In this document: positions 1-12,709 of the stretch, piece by piece
Position numbering within the stretch: position 1 is the first letter of the stretch
Layout of the letters: every line of letters begins with the position of its first letter
Assembly (NCBI GenBank): GCA_019843655.1
Contig: JACDQD010000002.1
Location: 3,668,585-3,732,584, forward strand
Reading direction: 5' to 3'
DNA from: Lethocerus indicus
Taxonomy: Eukaryota; Arthropoda; Insecta; Hemiptera; Belostomatidae
DNA: 64,000 bases
Program-made: the position numbers and the translations under genes
Notes under the pieces: generated by a model
What the model saw: the letters and a program-made list of their open reading frames with translations, nothing else
What the model was told of the DNA's origin: nothing
Database searches by the model: none

Positions 1-3000
1 CGTACAAAACCGTCTCTACCCACAGCCACCAAGCAACCTCTGGACCGCTAGGCTTTTCGATAACAATAAAATTATCTCGGACAGTTCATCTCAATCTTTC
101 CGCTTTATTTTAGTATAGAAACCATTTACGCGACAGTTAAATGTTTACACGACTACTCGATATTAAATTTTGGGTGTTCCACCGCCATCGTCCGTAGTTG
201 AATGCGATAGAACAATTACTAGAAGACGGACATTAATTATGTACTAATTTCAAACGAGAAAGCGATAAATTATTTTCAAGGATTTCTGCCTTCCTAATGC
301 TTTTCTGGGTAGTATGAAAGTTACTGCCTACAGATAAGCCCTCCCTTAATATATTCATATACTTTAGGGCCCCTGTAAGGTAAAGAGAATTCTATTTTAA
401 GGGGAGAAATATGCAACGCAATTAAGATAATTCGACAAACATCCTTATTCGTTACCGCGGGCTCTGATTACCGGCGCGGTTGCCTGTTTTTAGTCACTGG
501 CCGAGATCGGGGAATTGCAGCCCCCCAAAAACCCCCTTTCGGAGGGGCCCCCAAGTGGGCAATAATTCTGGAAATTATTACCTTCTAACAAGTGAGGCCC
601 CCGACCCCCCACCACTCCATCCTCACGCTTAATTTCAGTCACGTATGAGATAAGACACCGCCCGTTCAGCGTTTCCCGCCGCTTCGGCATTTGCCGCCCC
701 TTGATGAAAAACAACCCCGTCCCCGAGACCGAACCCTCGTACGCATTAAATTTCAATACCGTCGCGTAATCGGTACCGGCCGATCGATCCTACCGGTCCC
801 ATCGCCTAGCACTTTCCGCCCTTTTCCGACCCACCAATTTCCCGCGAAAGAAATAACAGTTTGCGGAACATTTGAGCGTTGCGGAATTATTGATATAAAC
901 GCTCGACATCGATTCGCCGCTGGTCCACAAAAGGGTGATAGGTGAGGGTTTTTTTTTTGCTAAACTTTCGAACCGCATCCTATGAATGGGTCTCGTTTAT
1001 AAGTAAACCGCGTGTACCGCCCCGAGAGTTCCCCATGAACTCGACGGGGTACAACCGGGTACAGCCGTACTGGTTCCACTTTGTCCTGCCCGACATTTGA
1101 TTACCAGGGGAAAAAAGTGTTTCAATCAATTGCGAATACGTAATAACATTTTCAGTCGTGCCTGCCTCTCCTCTCTCTCTCTCTCTCTCTCTTTCACTCA
1201 CCCTTCATCAACCGGTATAACATTGAAGTGGGCGAGGGGAAGGTTCATCGACAGCCACACGACGCGTGAACATTTCAAATTACCGACGCAGTACAGGATG
1301 TGAGGGCGGAAAATTGAACGAGGGATGATATTCAAACCCCCCCCCGGCCTGCCACAAAAAATTGTATTAAATTGCGTCTTATATGCGTGGTCGGTGTGAT
1401 TTGTCAAATGTTATGACGATACGGCTCGCTATTTTCTTCAAGTTAGCGATAACTAGGTCAACTTAATAATAGAAACCAGCGGTAAAATATTATCAAATTT
1501 ATGTGAATTGCGGTCCGCGTTAATTTTGAATATGAGCACAAGAAATATCCCCGTCAACAATCGAACGCTGGATACTTATCTTTCAACGGTTTTCCGGTAG
1601 ATATTCATCCGTTGATATAAGACTCGGCTCCGGCGGCGGCGCTGTCCCAATTTCGCCGAGTCGGGGATTTCCTGTCTTAGGCATTAAATTGGAAGATAGA
1701 CCGCCGGTTCTAGGAGCAAATCGAATAGGGATCCCATCTATCTGAAACTCTCGGAGGTGCCCGACCAAATTTAAATGCAAATGAAAATATAGCCGGCGAA
1801 CATTATTCATGGCCGCCCTGCACCTGTAATCTCGGTGAGAATCATCTGCATCATTATGGTTATATTGACTAAATTACTACTGTACGTACTGGGCCTAATT
1901 GTTGTTATTTCATTACCGGCCAGTTATTAGAAGATTCAACTATATAGAGTAGTAGAGAGCAGACAATTACAAACGGATGGTGATTATCATAATATTTGTT
2001 AAGAAAATGCGAATTTTAATATCTTTATTATTTATTCACAATTTTAAATTAGGCATAGAGTGAAAGGGTCTTTCTATATTAAAATATATATTCTATTATA
2101 TATGAAAGGGAAATGTATTTTAGTGCCAGGATGAATCTGCGAATATATTCATTATTATATATTTTAACATATTATTCCAGTTACAAGAAAATCGTAAAAT
2201 GTTGAAGGCGTTGAGGGGCCATCAAACGGCGATTAACGCCGCATAAGCAGTACCGATCCGGCGCCCGCCAACAGTGCGGGCCACAGCCAATAGCCATAAA
2301 CGAACGGCTTTAGTGCGGTTTGTGGGTCATAAAATCTGGCCCATCCCAACCTAACCACCCCCTCCTCTCAACCTCCTTTCTTCGTAACGCCATCCTCTGT
2401 TCGCGCCTTCTACAAATCAGTGCCACCCCTATCACCCGCCCTCCGCCCTCCCTCGGGGCATCCCACTTTCTTAAAGCTGCCCCACTAACACCGCCCCTCG
2501 AGTCATTATTTATTGTGTTAATGCGGTAATTTCAGTATCTGGGGGTTTAAGCTGTGGCATAAAGGCGGCCAAAAGGAAGCATAAAAAGAGGGAACACTGA
2601 GTTGAAGGAAATCCCCCACCTCTCAAATATACCACCGTGTGCATCAATAGACGTAGAATTAAATTCACCGTGAATGAAAAATAATCTTGGAATTGACTTC
2701 TTTAATTCATATTTTTCTAGTCTACAAGGAAAGATAAGAATCCACTGATATTATAATGTATGTTAATCTACAATATTTTGTAGATATTAGCATGAAACCA
2801 GAGGCAAGTGCATTTATGACAAACCGCTGCACACCAAATGCATTCCTTATCGGCTTAAATTAGTTCTTAAAATTAAATCGTAGGTGTTTATGAAGTATAA
2901 TATTGGCCGTGTCAAAGGATTCACAGTTGATCTCTAGAGTCAACTCAGAAATCTAATAGATAATTATATAACGATTTTCAAATTTATAACCGCCCGAGTG

Positions 3001-6000
3001 CTGTCCAACTCCACAACCTGTTCGGTGTAGCTCTAACTTAACTAAAGCAAGTTGATAACGGCGCCGAGTTACTACTGGTAACTTGAGCTAACCAACTAAG
3101 CCAAGTGTAAATAACGAGTTTTCAAGCAGTATGTTCCACACTTGTGCAAGTCCCGCAACTCGCGAACACTTATTACACCTTGGCTAATAATTGGCCAGAG
3201 CGTATTAAATTACCCCTTAAGCATTATCGTGTCGGCTCCCTGTGGGGTCGATTTTAATTTAACCGAATTAGTTTCAATCTTTATTTTAATCTTCGAAATT
3301 TTGTCAGATTAAATACCGCGAGATACTACTGGCGCTGGCTAGAACACGAAACAGGTCCAAAAAGTGAGCAAAGATAGAAATCCGCTGGAGCTTTGATGTT
3401 TCGAATCGTCGTCTGCCAGTCTATCCACAAATATTTAATAACATATTATTACACAAATATATTATTATAATGTGCACTAAATACGGTTGTACGGTATTGA
3501 TAAATCCGTCGATAAATTAGATTTCTTAATGGGGAATAATATTCAGGAATATATATAAAGTGCCAAAGCGCGGAATTTCCCATCTTGTAAATAAAGTTGC
3601 TTATGAATAAATCGCAGTCGAGACGGGCGGTGTCTCGAGGGGAAGCGGCGGAGACTCTCAGATGAAAAAAGTTTCGGCGGCCCCAGCCATACTGCCGTGC
3701 AAAATGTGGAATGTTCATTCCGAAAAGTTCAACTTTTGACACCTATATCGGTCCGAACCTCTTGCAGAATACCAGCGTATAGTATCGGTGGCAGTTCAAT
3801 ACGGTTCCTCGAAAATATTCCCAATCAATGAAGTGGTTTGTCCAGAAGTGCAAATGTAGACAACTTTCATTGCGACATAACATATTTTCTAATCGATTAA
3901 ATATTGTTCCGATCGTTCCCTCAGAATGTGTAGCCGAACATTTATTTTAATGGAAGAGTTGATGGTGAAAAAACGTGATTTTTAATGCGTATTGTAGTTG
4001 CAACCCCCCGCCTGAATATGAGTTAAAAGCCGGATCAAAAACTTTCAATTCCTGTGAGAAAAATCAGAAAGCAAAATCAGCCTCCGTAAATACTCCACCT
4101 CAAAATATTCTTCTTTAAAATTTCTATAGGCTTTCAACAGTGGAAGTTTGCAATATAGTCTCGAATTTCGGCCCGAATGCGGATTCGGAAATCTTCATTC
4201 TTTTGGCCATCGACAGTTCGGTGTCGAAAAATGGCGGCCCATAAATAAAATTTCCCTCCGGCTGTATTATACTCAAGACGGTTTCCATATATCGAGAGTA
4301 TCGGGTGGTCGATTTATCCGGGCTCAAACTTCCCCTGGTCGAGAAGGGGGGCCGCCCCTATTAAACCCCCGACCGTATTTGTTATTTTGAAAAATGGTGC
4401 CCCCCCCTCACTCTTGCGGTCAACGAAATAAAAGTTGGCTTAAACTTTCGGAGGCGAAATAACTAAAGTTTCCATCGGCCGATGTCGACGGGAGACGTCA
4501 CTTTGTCAAACGATCTTGCCGAACCAACAATTGCGGACTCGAGGCATATTCAAGCTTAGTTTTTATTACGACCGCGACCCTGTTTGGAACTAAAACATTC
4601 AGGTGATCCATAAAAGCAAACATTGACCGAAAATAAAGGATATTATTATAGACCTGAGAAATAATGGTTATCGGGAACTAATATTATTAGTTGTTAAATT
4701 TAATTGTTAATCTTTTAATTGCACTCAACCGTCAATTCTAATTTATACTATTTTTCCTACTAGTACCCCCTTTTCATATTGGTGTGCCCGTGATCATAGT
4801 AATTTATATCTAAATGACCATTTTAACGATGATTTTTATGAAAATAATCTTTGCCCTTTGGTTGACCGCCTGTAGCAGAGTCACTATTATTTGAGAATTC
4901 TCAGTTCACCTTCGAAACTTGAAAGTGAAATATAATTTCAAATAACTGGAAATGAAACGAGTTATAACTTCTGTCGAACTCTGCTTTGTTTACTCTTGTT
5001 AAATAAAATATTAATCGCAAGTTTTCTTTTCATAATTGGTATTTCTTATTTGGCCGCTAATGCCTTACAAAATGCCGCGCTGAAAGTGTATACGGTTTCG
5101 TGATGAGGCGTTACCAGAGTTTGGCCTAACAAGAAGAGCCTAACGCGGTGATGCGGTTTTGCCGACAAAGCCCCAACTTTGGTACTTGATCCACCGACAA
5201 CAGATTCCAGGAAATTATTGTTAACTATTTTAATACCCCAATTTCTTCTAAAACCCCGCAATTGCAAATGTGTTTTTCAAAAAGGTATATCTTTCATATC
5301 TCAGAGATTATTTAATGTCTTGTTTTAGAAATAACTGATTTGTATTTGTGAATTGCTTGAAAAAAGCATTTCGACTTTGTTAATCTGTAAACTGAAATTG
5401 AAAAATGATATAATCACGTATTATTGAAAGCCGTTTTGGTCTGTGTTTCTGGCAGAACGTAGAATTTGAATTTGTATTTCAATTTTAATTGACCGCTCGA
5501 TGATATGTGTTCGCTCAAGAGTTCAATTCAGCCGCCGGTTCTATTTTCTACTTTTTGAAGAGTGTAATTATGTTAATAGGAAAGATTTAATAACAAATGT
5601 TTATGCTACTGCATTTCTTTAGTGCGGTACTTTTTTATGAACGTTGATACGCGCGATGAGAGCATCTCGCAGTTTTTTATTTTTCTTACAATATTTTTTC
5701 GCCACTGTATATATTTTTATGGAAAAATGAAGTATTAATAAAGAAATGGATATTTTACTTGTATATTGAATGTAAATATATAACTGTATGTAGGTGTACA
5801 CAGTGTTCCGAATATTATCCTGATTTTCGGACCAATATAGCGTGGCAGGAACAACACGGAACACAGGCGAAATAAATCCGATAATCGTGTTAACCGAGTG
5901 AGAAGCTTTTCGAGTGGTGGACCCGGTCGAAAAGTTGGCGAATGTATTACACGCGGTATACAGTACAAATACATTATTAATTCCAGGTACGGTGGGGGGG

Positions 6001-7015
6001 TGGGGGGTGGAACACGGGGATGCCCGATGCCGGTCACGGAGGCCCGGGATGAGACAAACAACCCCGTACGACCCGCCCTGTTTCCCTCTAGATTGGTTAC
6101 AACAATGCACGGCATACTAGGGCCATATTTGGTCTCATATCCGGGACTCGAATACGACTTAGGGCCCCGCGCCCGAATTCGGCGGGCGTTCATTTACAAA
6201 CCGACTGCTAATCGGTGGGGGGTACTAGCCCCTGTCGGCCGCCGGTTCCGTTTTGAATTCCGTCCCGTTTGAATGGAGCCCTCGTTACGCCACTTCGTCC
6301 CCACACCTCGTCCCGATAATTCGGCCCCACTTATAAACTAAACGCCCCGGTTCATTTACGGGCGGCCGCCTCCGTTTCCGACCGCGTCCAGTCGGACCGA
6401 CACCGCCCCGGAATAGACTAATTGAGGGCCAATCAATCGCCCAATCAACAGCCTGATTCAATTCCAGTGGCTGTAAAGCGCCAATTTAATAACGCATTTT
6501 AAAACGCATATTTCAACATGGCAATATCGATTGCCTCTCTCCGTTTATACGAGATTCATGATATTACTCGTTTAACCACCGACTTTCAATATCTCGATAA
6601 TGAGGAAACGATTCCCCTTTCGAAAACAATTTTGGAAATACTCCTCCGCTTGAAACCTTAACGAGTTTATTACATTCCCGTAATATCGGATTTCCTGGAA
6701 AACAATAACTTCGAAAAAGACCTATTGTCTGAGCATTCACGGAATTCGTGAGAAATTTTCGCTTTCTCATGTCGGAATAGTACGAGATAAATACGTGCCG
6801 ATATCTGCCGCGCTTACTTAATTTAAATACCTTTAAGAACCTTAGGAGGATAAAGCCCAAACTTTAAGAATAATATAGTTTACTAGAGGAAAGAAGGTTT
6901 CCGCGGACGGAAGTGGATGGGTTACTTTCGCGTTCTTTGGGATGGAAACCAGGCCGGGGCGGGGCGCTGACCGTTCGGATTTTCTCCCCGTTCGGACTTT
7001 AACCTAAGTCGGAGC
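1..7015. other. Non-coding DNA, no gene seen
   Basis: AT-rich DNA with GC-rich patches at about 480-1340, 5980-6430 and 6890-7190. Overlapping frames on both strands around 5619-6272 carry no recognisable domain and run through low-complexity G/C and TA stretches. The CT array at 1166-1193 is the only clear repeat. Confidence 0.6.
1166..1193. repeat. (CT)n microsatellite
   Basis: Uninterrupted CT dinucleotides for most of the tract, in a non-coding stretch. Confidence 0.95.
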
Positions 7016-7057
7016 GCGATGATGGAAGTAGAAACAGTTCCGAAACGTCGGTAGACC
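7016..7057 (+). ncRNA. Hammerhead-like motif, variant type (degenerate)
   Basis: GATGA followed by T, stem II GGAA-(10-base loop)-TTCC, GAAA (7042-7045), self-complementary ACGT (7045-7048) and a GTC triplet. The GAAACGTC ending with a palindromic stem III is a different subtype from copies A-E. The CT at the start of the core is missing and no stem I pairing is evident. Confidence 0.28.
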
Positions 7058-7577
7058 GAAGAAAGTTGCGGCCGGTGGGAGATGGTGGCGGGGGTGGGAA
7101 CTCAAACCTTCCTGCAGGGACGGACTTGGGCGAAACTTCAGGAACGGAAAAACTCCACCGGCTGCCGCTCGGGCTCTTTCCCGCAGTGCGCTGATTAACC
7201 TGAAAGTAGATAGCCGGGCATAATATATTTAACCGTTCAAACTTATTTGTTTTACTTGACTATAAATTTAATTATTTCTTTTATTATCTATAATTGAAAG
7301 ATTGTCGGCAGACTTCTTAGATTATAGTCCGGTCTAATTCTTCGGAATTGTTTTGGGCTCTCTGTACGGGTCAGTTCTATAATGGAGTATGGGAGAAATT
7401 TCCTTTATCCGGGGTGGTGGTGTTTAGGGCTCAAGTTTTGGCCGGTGGTGGGAAACGTCACTCAAGTTGGACCGCCCCCAACAGTTACCGGCCACCTCAA
7501 CTTCCTGAGGAGCCTTCCTGTTGGGAACAGATTATCCCCGCCGGTCAACCCCCTGTTCGGTGATAGCATTTATCGGA

Positions 7578-7619
7578 GGGGTAGTGGGTGGCCGAAGGGG
7601 GGTGGGGGTTGGTTGGGGG
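7578..7619 (+). other. G-quadruplex-prone tract
   Basis: G-runs GGGG, GGG, GGGGGG, GGGGG and GGGGG separated by loops of 4, 8, 1 and 6 bases. The last three tracts, with the run of six split, satisfy the usual G3+N1-7 rule. Similar but shorter G-runs lie near 5994-6009. Confidence 0.5.
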
Positions 7620-10600
7620 CGGTGGAAGGCGGGTCCACAACCCCGAGGGAATCAACTTAGTTTACCCGCCTTCACATTCTTTCCGCCGTGTCGCCCACCC
7701 CCCAACTCACCCCTCCACCCTCCAGTTTTACGTCTATCACTTTCCAACCACTTCGCTCCCTTTCTTTCTTCTTTGTTTCTCCTTCGCAATGTCACCTCCC
7801 CCCCCCGCCACCGAGGTTTTTAGGGGTCGTTGGCCCCGTTACGACTTATATACTACAGGTCCTTCCGTCTCCACTTATCCTTCCGTCGTTTCTAGACCGG
7901 TTTCCGCCGTTAATGCTCCCCTAACATCGGTAGCTGACATGCGAAAAAAGAGGATTGTAGGTAAACGTACGTGCCAAAATTATTTTATTATTATAACGAG
8001 CTTTTAAATTGCAGAGTCAATTTTAAGTCTTACCACCGATTAATAGTCACAGTGCCAATATTTCCAGAACTCGATTTATTAGCGAATATTGAAACAAATA
8101 TTATTTCGAAATTTCATATAACGATGCTGTAAATGGCACGATGCCGTGTCTCATTCATTGGAGTTCGGGCGACGCTTAAATTTCTGTAAAATATTGACTC
8201 GTCCCCGCAGAGCGAACTTGTACGCTTTTCGTGTACAGTTTTGGCAGCGTGAAACAAACGGTGTGCCGAGCCCGACCGCATGTCGGAAAAAGCCCCGGGC
8301 GCGTCCGAATCCGTCCCTTCCTGGCAATTTATCGGCGGCCGGCCGCCTACCACTCGCGCACCAATCCCCGACGGGCGGCCCCTCCTCCCCGGGGCACGAT
8401 CCGACGCGACTTGCGAAAATTGGAAATCGCGACCCCCCGACACCCGAAAACGGGCGGCCCCAACGAATAATATTTATCGCGCCATTTTCCGCCCTGAATA
8501 ATAGCCTCTGTAATTCGATAAATTAGTTTCCGTGACACAAGACGGAAACATTAAATAAAACCGAGTCGTATTTAATCGAAGGATACGTTCAGAATTATAG
8601 TATCCTTCAAACTGAAGATATTCATCAAACTGAGGGTACTGTAATAAACGCTATGTCATTAAATCGTTTCACAGAAAACATCGACTAGTACATTTGATTT
8701 ATAAGTATTTTCATATGACTTTTTATATCATCACCGATAATAATACGGTAAGTAGCGACATATTTATACTTTTGTAAAACAGGTGGCACAGTTTACAGCC
8801 CGCGTAAATATTACATATTCGTCTACAGACCTATTTGTGGATATTATTTTTGATAATTGTTCTGACAGTTACTTCTTTTCTACGAAAGCGTTTCAGCCGC
8901 TTGTTGGCGCAGGCGGGATTCGTTAAATGGAGGTCGGGAGTAAAAATTCCTAGAGGAATAAGACCGGTTTAACTTCACAGTCGGCGGTCATAATTCGTTT
9001 CAGTGCCGGTCTCGTTTTAGTGAGGCTTTAATAATGAAAACGTCATAACATAACTTCTTTTTCTTAAAGCAACGCATTACCGTAAAAAAACTTGTTCGAA
9101 AGAGAAAAATGCGTTACACTAGGCGTAAATACGCTGTTCCTTTCCTCGTTGCTTTTAATGCGCTCTTAAATTCGAGGAAAGTTTTTCATTTAAAGCGTAT
9201 TTTTTTTGTTAACATAGATGTCCCCGGACGTGTTTTGACCTCGGCAAGAACAATGCGGCTGTTTATTACACATATTACATCTTTTGTTCTAAAAAAACGG
9301 GTCCCGATAATCTAAAATTATTTAACCCGGATTTTGTTCCTTATACATTTCTAAAAGCTATTGGAATCGTGATCAGAACATTCACATATAAATTGGCAGT
9401 ACAATAATTAAAACGATATTTTCAAATATATCCATCCTGTCTACAATTGGTAGACAAAATTAAATTCTTCCTATTAAATAAAGAACCGTCAGGAGCAAGT
9501 ATAACTGCGATAATTAAAGTGTCATTATAATTCATGTAAACGCATGTCTGCGTAAAACAAATTATCGATATATGGATGTGATGTTGCATTCCTTTAAAAT
9601 TCCGATTCCACCGAATACGTGTGCGGGTTGAGGGCTGAGTTTACGCAAATTAGTTGGCAGAGTTAGTTCGCACAGCGGTTTTCAGTCTGCGCCGTCCCCG
9701 AGGGTGGAAAAAAACCCCCCGGGATTTTTTTTTCCGAAGTGTTAAAAATCCCGTCTCCGTCTAATACCCCCGCCGGACTGCACTGTGATACTAAATTATA
9801 AAATATCCCTGTTTTTCATGGGGCCCCCAGTTTTTGAAGTTCCTTAGGGTGTTGGGGGTAATGTGCGGGGGGGGGGGGATCTTCCCGCCCGGATTACTCA
9901 CCTTGGAAAACTCTCCGGCTGAAACTTTCCCCACCACTTTCTTAGTTTCTCACCCCCCACCCTTTTTCCACCCTCTCTTAAATCGGTCCCGGTTTATGAC
10001 TTTTCTCGGCCTAACTTACTTTTTGTTAATTTTAATATCTAGCCGCTCCCCCCCCCCTCGGATCGCATTTCAACTTCGCAATTAGCGGACGGCGGTGAGA
10101 AATTCATTTTTAAAAAAAACGGACGAATTAGCGGCCTAATATTTCAGAACCCGGCGTTGGGGGGGTGGTAGGGGGTATTCTCTTGTCTCGTAAGCCGTTA
10201 TTCAACATCAGTGAACATATTATTGTGTGAAACATAATCGTATGGATTATATATTTTATTTAGAATTTAAGATTTCGATGTTAATTTGAAAATAAAGCAG
10301 CGATTAATCGTTGCTAATTATCAGACGTCACGATGCTGTGTAATTTCGTTTTTAACACTTTATAAGTTCAAATATAGGCAAAAAACTGGTAGATAGGTAT
10401 AATTGATAGAGCGGTAATGTGATAGCGGATGCTGTAGGCACTGATCCCTGCCACAAAGGTTCGCCGGTAAATGCCGGCGGTGGTGTGGCAGTGGTAGGGG
10501 GCGGGGGTGGCATTGTCCACGTCCCGACACTTCATTAGTGTCGGCGTCACCGGGTCATAGTGATGGCGGCCGGTTCTTGACGGGGGGTAGGGGACAAATA

Positions 10601-12683
10601 TCCGGGGGGCAGTCGGGTGGAGGAGAAGGTGTTGGAATTCAGGGGGTGTTTTGGAGGCGGGGTTGGAGGGAGGACAGAAGACTGGGGTGAAGCTTACCCG
10701 CCCCCAACCTATTATTGGAAGCTTACTAGTTGTAAGGAACTTCAGCGCCGTCCTGGAAGGGGGTGGTTCTGATGTTGGCGCTCTATACCCGCCCTAGGTA
10801 AAAGCCACCCCTCTCAATACCACCCCCCCACCCCGTAAATGGGGGGGACGTAGACTTAAGAAGCTTCGACTCAACGAGGGCATTAAAAAGTTCATTCATA
10901 ACGCTCAGTGTCATCCTCACTTTATAGTTGGGCCCTTTGAATTCTCGTGGGACTTGAACGATCGGCGGATATCAAGATATATGACATCGGACTTAATATA
11001 TTTAACGAGCTTAAATGTGGACATTTAAAACGAGTTATATCTGATTCATACCATTGACGGTAATCTGTGAATCGAGTCGCCGAATTCGGTTTTTCGGCCA
11101 TCCTTAATATCATACCGTATAGTGAAGTACTTAATCGAGTGACAACGAAGAATCCTATTGACAAAACAGCTTAACCCCTTTTGGGAATAACTTTTTACCC
11201 GATCCGACATATTTGTTAAATATAACATAAAGTTTATGTCTTTCGCCCTGATTGGCGGGTCTCCAAAAATTGGAGAATACCAAATTTAATTTTCTCCCCC
11301 TTCGCCTTACTTCTTAATACATGGAAGAAAAAAAAAGGAAAAAGCGCGGCTTCATCTTCCTGCTAATTCTACTTTTGCATTATGCAGAAGCCCGATAGCG
11401 GCATCAAAAGCCAGCAACTGATTACTTTCCTTCCCCCTTTTCCTACGTAATTGAGCCACGTAATTCGATCTATATATGCGTTAAATTCAAAGGAAGGGGA
11501 GGAAAAATCACGAAAATGAGTTATTTCGTGCACAGCCTGCGTAACGGTATTCGAAGGAATTTTTTACCTTGACATTATACAAACGACCTACGAAACCACA
11601 AAATTTTGTTTTTTCCACGGAATTTTAAATGGCTCAGAAAATCGTCTCCCTTCATATTATTAGTTTTTTAACAAAGAACTATACTATGACTTATTTCAAG
11701 TAAATTTAAAAAGTTTGAAAAATTTAAATATGTCTATTGTGCTTGTACAGTGATCTGAGTTTGATTCAACAATATCTATTGTGTTTTCAAATGTATGTGT
11801 GTTGTGTTTTATGTTAAGGACTTAACACGTACAAGCGAAATTATTTTTAATATATGCTCTAAATATTTTTAGATTTTTTTCTAAACACACATTCCTTAGT
11901 GAATGCTTATGAATAATATCACCGTCATGAGTTAGCAAATATCGCTCTTCCCGCATACAGATGCTCATGGAATGTCATAATTTATTATGAGGACTACAGA
12001 ATGTACGTTGTAAAAATTAATATTATGACCCATATTATCTAAAAAATTACAGTTACAGATATCAGCTAAAATGACAGTTGATGGAATAATGTTACGTTGA
12101 ATAGAAAATATGAAGATACTCAAACAATAATCAGATCCGATCTGAATTCGATTGAATTTGAAATTTCCTCAGAATATATTATCACACTATCAGGAAAGTT
12201 GGCCAGTCAAGAGTTCCTTGTTCAAAATTACAGACGCAATCCCAGATAGATACTAGTTGTGATAAGTACGCGAAAGGGATCACAATAGATAGTCATTTCT
12301 TAGTTATAACTTCAATAACAATCTGTATGTCTATTTCGTTATATTTGCTTTGACTGCGTTCAGTAACCACGCCATTAAAAATACATCAATTTTGTTAAAC
12401 ACGCCACTTAGCTAAATTTAAATTTAAATCTGCAATCATCTTTACGGCTCAGGCTATCCTGTTATGGCTAGAGCGGATAAAGCTGGAAGTTTTCAAAGTC
12501 TCGTTAGGTCGTATGGGCAATATCGGGCATACTAAATAACTTACAATGTAAATAGTTTTACGATCTGATCATCTGCCGAGGTCCGTGTGTCCTTAAATGG
12601 GGAATTTTCATTTTACAAACCTTCAGTTCTAATGAGTGCCTAACGAGCGTTGAACGACTCACGGGGGTTCCTAGTTGAGCGCC

Positions 12684-12709
12684 AATTCGAATTTTCAATT
12701 GAAGGAAAA
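12684..12709 (+). repeat. Exact 26-bp shared sequence, copy 1
   Basis: aattcgaattttcaattgaa followed by ggaaaa occurs here and, identically, at 33613-33638. It is partly self-complementary (ttcaattgaa). Flanks do not align. Confidence 0.6.

Noticed and set aside
5046..5267. 73-codon minus-strand frame with an Ala/Phe-rich end
   Set aside because: No recognised family and no splice context.
5619..6272. Long overlapping frames of 163, 152 and 124 codons on both strands
   Set aside because: They overlap each other, pass through low-complexity G/C and TA-like stretches, and show no domain or family motif.
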